33,175 nt of DNA from Candidatus Buchananbacteria bacterium. Its GTDB lineage: Bacteria; Patescibacteriota; Patescibacteriia; 2-01-FULL-39-33. The notes beneath the pieces were generated by a model that searched no databases, had not been told where the DNA came from, and was given only the letters and a program-made list of their open reading frames with translations. The translations under genes and the position numbers were made by a program. Positions 32,727 to 33,175 of the stretch are shown piece after piece (within the stretch, counting starts at the first letter, position 1; every line of letters starts with the position of its first letter). The stretch spans positions 1 to 33,175 of the forward strand of contig CAIPBY010000002.1 of the NCBI GenBank assembly GCA_903863425.1, written 5' to 3'.

Positions 32727-33023
32727 ATGTCTTTCACCAACATCAAAACTATCCTTCCCGAATCTCTCAAGCGTCATGGCATCAAGAATCAGGTGGATGA
32801 GAAGCGCATCATTGCCAAGTTTGAGGAAGTCAAAGATGTGATGTTTGAGAAGCGCGACGCCGAGCAGATAAAGGCGGTTTATGTGAAGTGGGGGACTTTG
32901 TCTGTGGCCTGCCTCTCAGAAACGGTGGTGGAACTGCTTAGAGCCAAGGAGCATGAGCTTATTGACATAATTAATAAGGAATTGGGTACTGGATTAGTGA
33001 AGGGCTTGTATTATTTGACATAA
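32727..33023 (+). CDS. DUF721/DciA-like protein
   Basis: MSFTNIKTILPESLKRHGIKNQV...VYVKWGTLSVACLSETVVELLRAKEHELIDIINKELG; ATG 32727 preferred because the upstream in-frame extension lies in repeat sequence. Confidence 0.75.
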   Translation: MSFTNIKTILPESLKRHGIKNQVDEKRIIAKFEEVKDVMFEKRDAEQIKAVYVKWGTLSVACLSETVVELLRAKEHELIDIINKELGTGLVKGLYYLT

Positions 33024-33055
33024 ATAATAATAATAATCATCATTGTAATTATTAG

Positions 33056-33082
33056 AAATAGGGAATTAATCCCTATTTTTTT
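33056..33082 (+). terminator. rho-independent terminator
   Basis: AAATAGGGA-attaa-TCCCTATTT-TTTT. Confidence 0.85.
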
Positions 33083-33125
33083 GTTGTAAAATTAGATAAT
33101 AATTTAATTAATTGGCCCAAACCTC

Positions 33126-33154
33126 TTGACAAATATTTCGATATATGCTATACT
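33126..33154 (+). promoter_or_regulatory. strong promoter TTGACA-N17-TATACT at window edge
   Basis: TTGACA 33126-33131, 17-nt spacer, TATACT 33149-33154. Confidence 0.75.
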
Positions 33155-33175
33155 GCTATGTTGAGTATAAATTGA

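Overview
AT-rich, densely packed bacterial chromosomal window. The protein families present (TSP3-repeat/CAP and lamin-tail surface proteins, FtsEX, RlpA-like, parvulin, DUF192, YbaB, DUF721) and mostly SD-less core genes suggest a Patescibacteria/CPR (Parcubacteria-like) genome; that placement is inference. Core genes include rplU, recR, ybaB, dnaB, ftsE/ftsX, a DivIC/FtsL-like protein, a parvulin PPIase, a P-type ATPase, a UvrD-type helicase-nuclease, a PIF1-like helicase, and four tRNAs (Lys-UUU, Thr-CGU, Gly-CCC, Gln-UUG). Main non-obvious observations: (1) several compositionally distinct, self-contained transcription units (TTGACA-N17-TATAAT-like promoter, about 60-100 nt leader, strong SD, orphan ORF(s), hairpin downstream), including a two-gene unit whose second ORF looks like a signal-peptide beta-barrel outer-membrane protein and a 50-aa zinc-ribbon gene absent from the ORF track; (2) two diverged copies of a GC-rich structured element, each beside a tRNA, with compensatory changes in the closing helix (GGTCAG/CTGACC versus GGTTGG/CCAACC), associated with a duplicated 18-nt piece of tRNA-Gln in one case and a 15-nt direct repeat in the other; (3) a candidate ~68-nt minus-strand ncRNA with its own promoter, a three-way-junction fold and a U7 terminator; (4) a ~127-bp nested inverted repeat between rplU and recR, and other palindromic repeat families.
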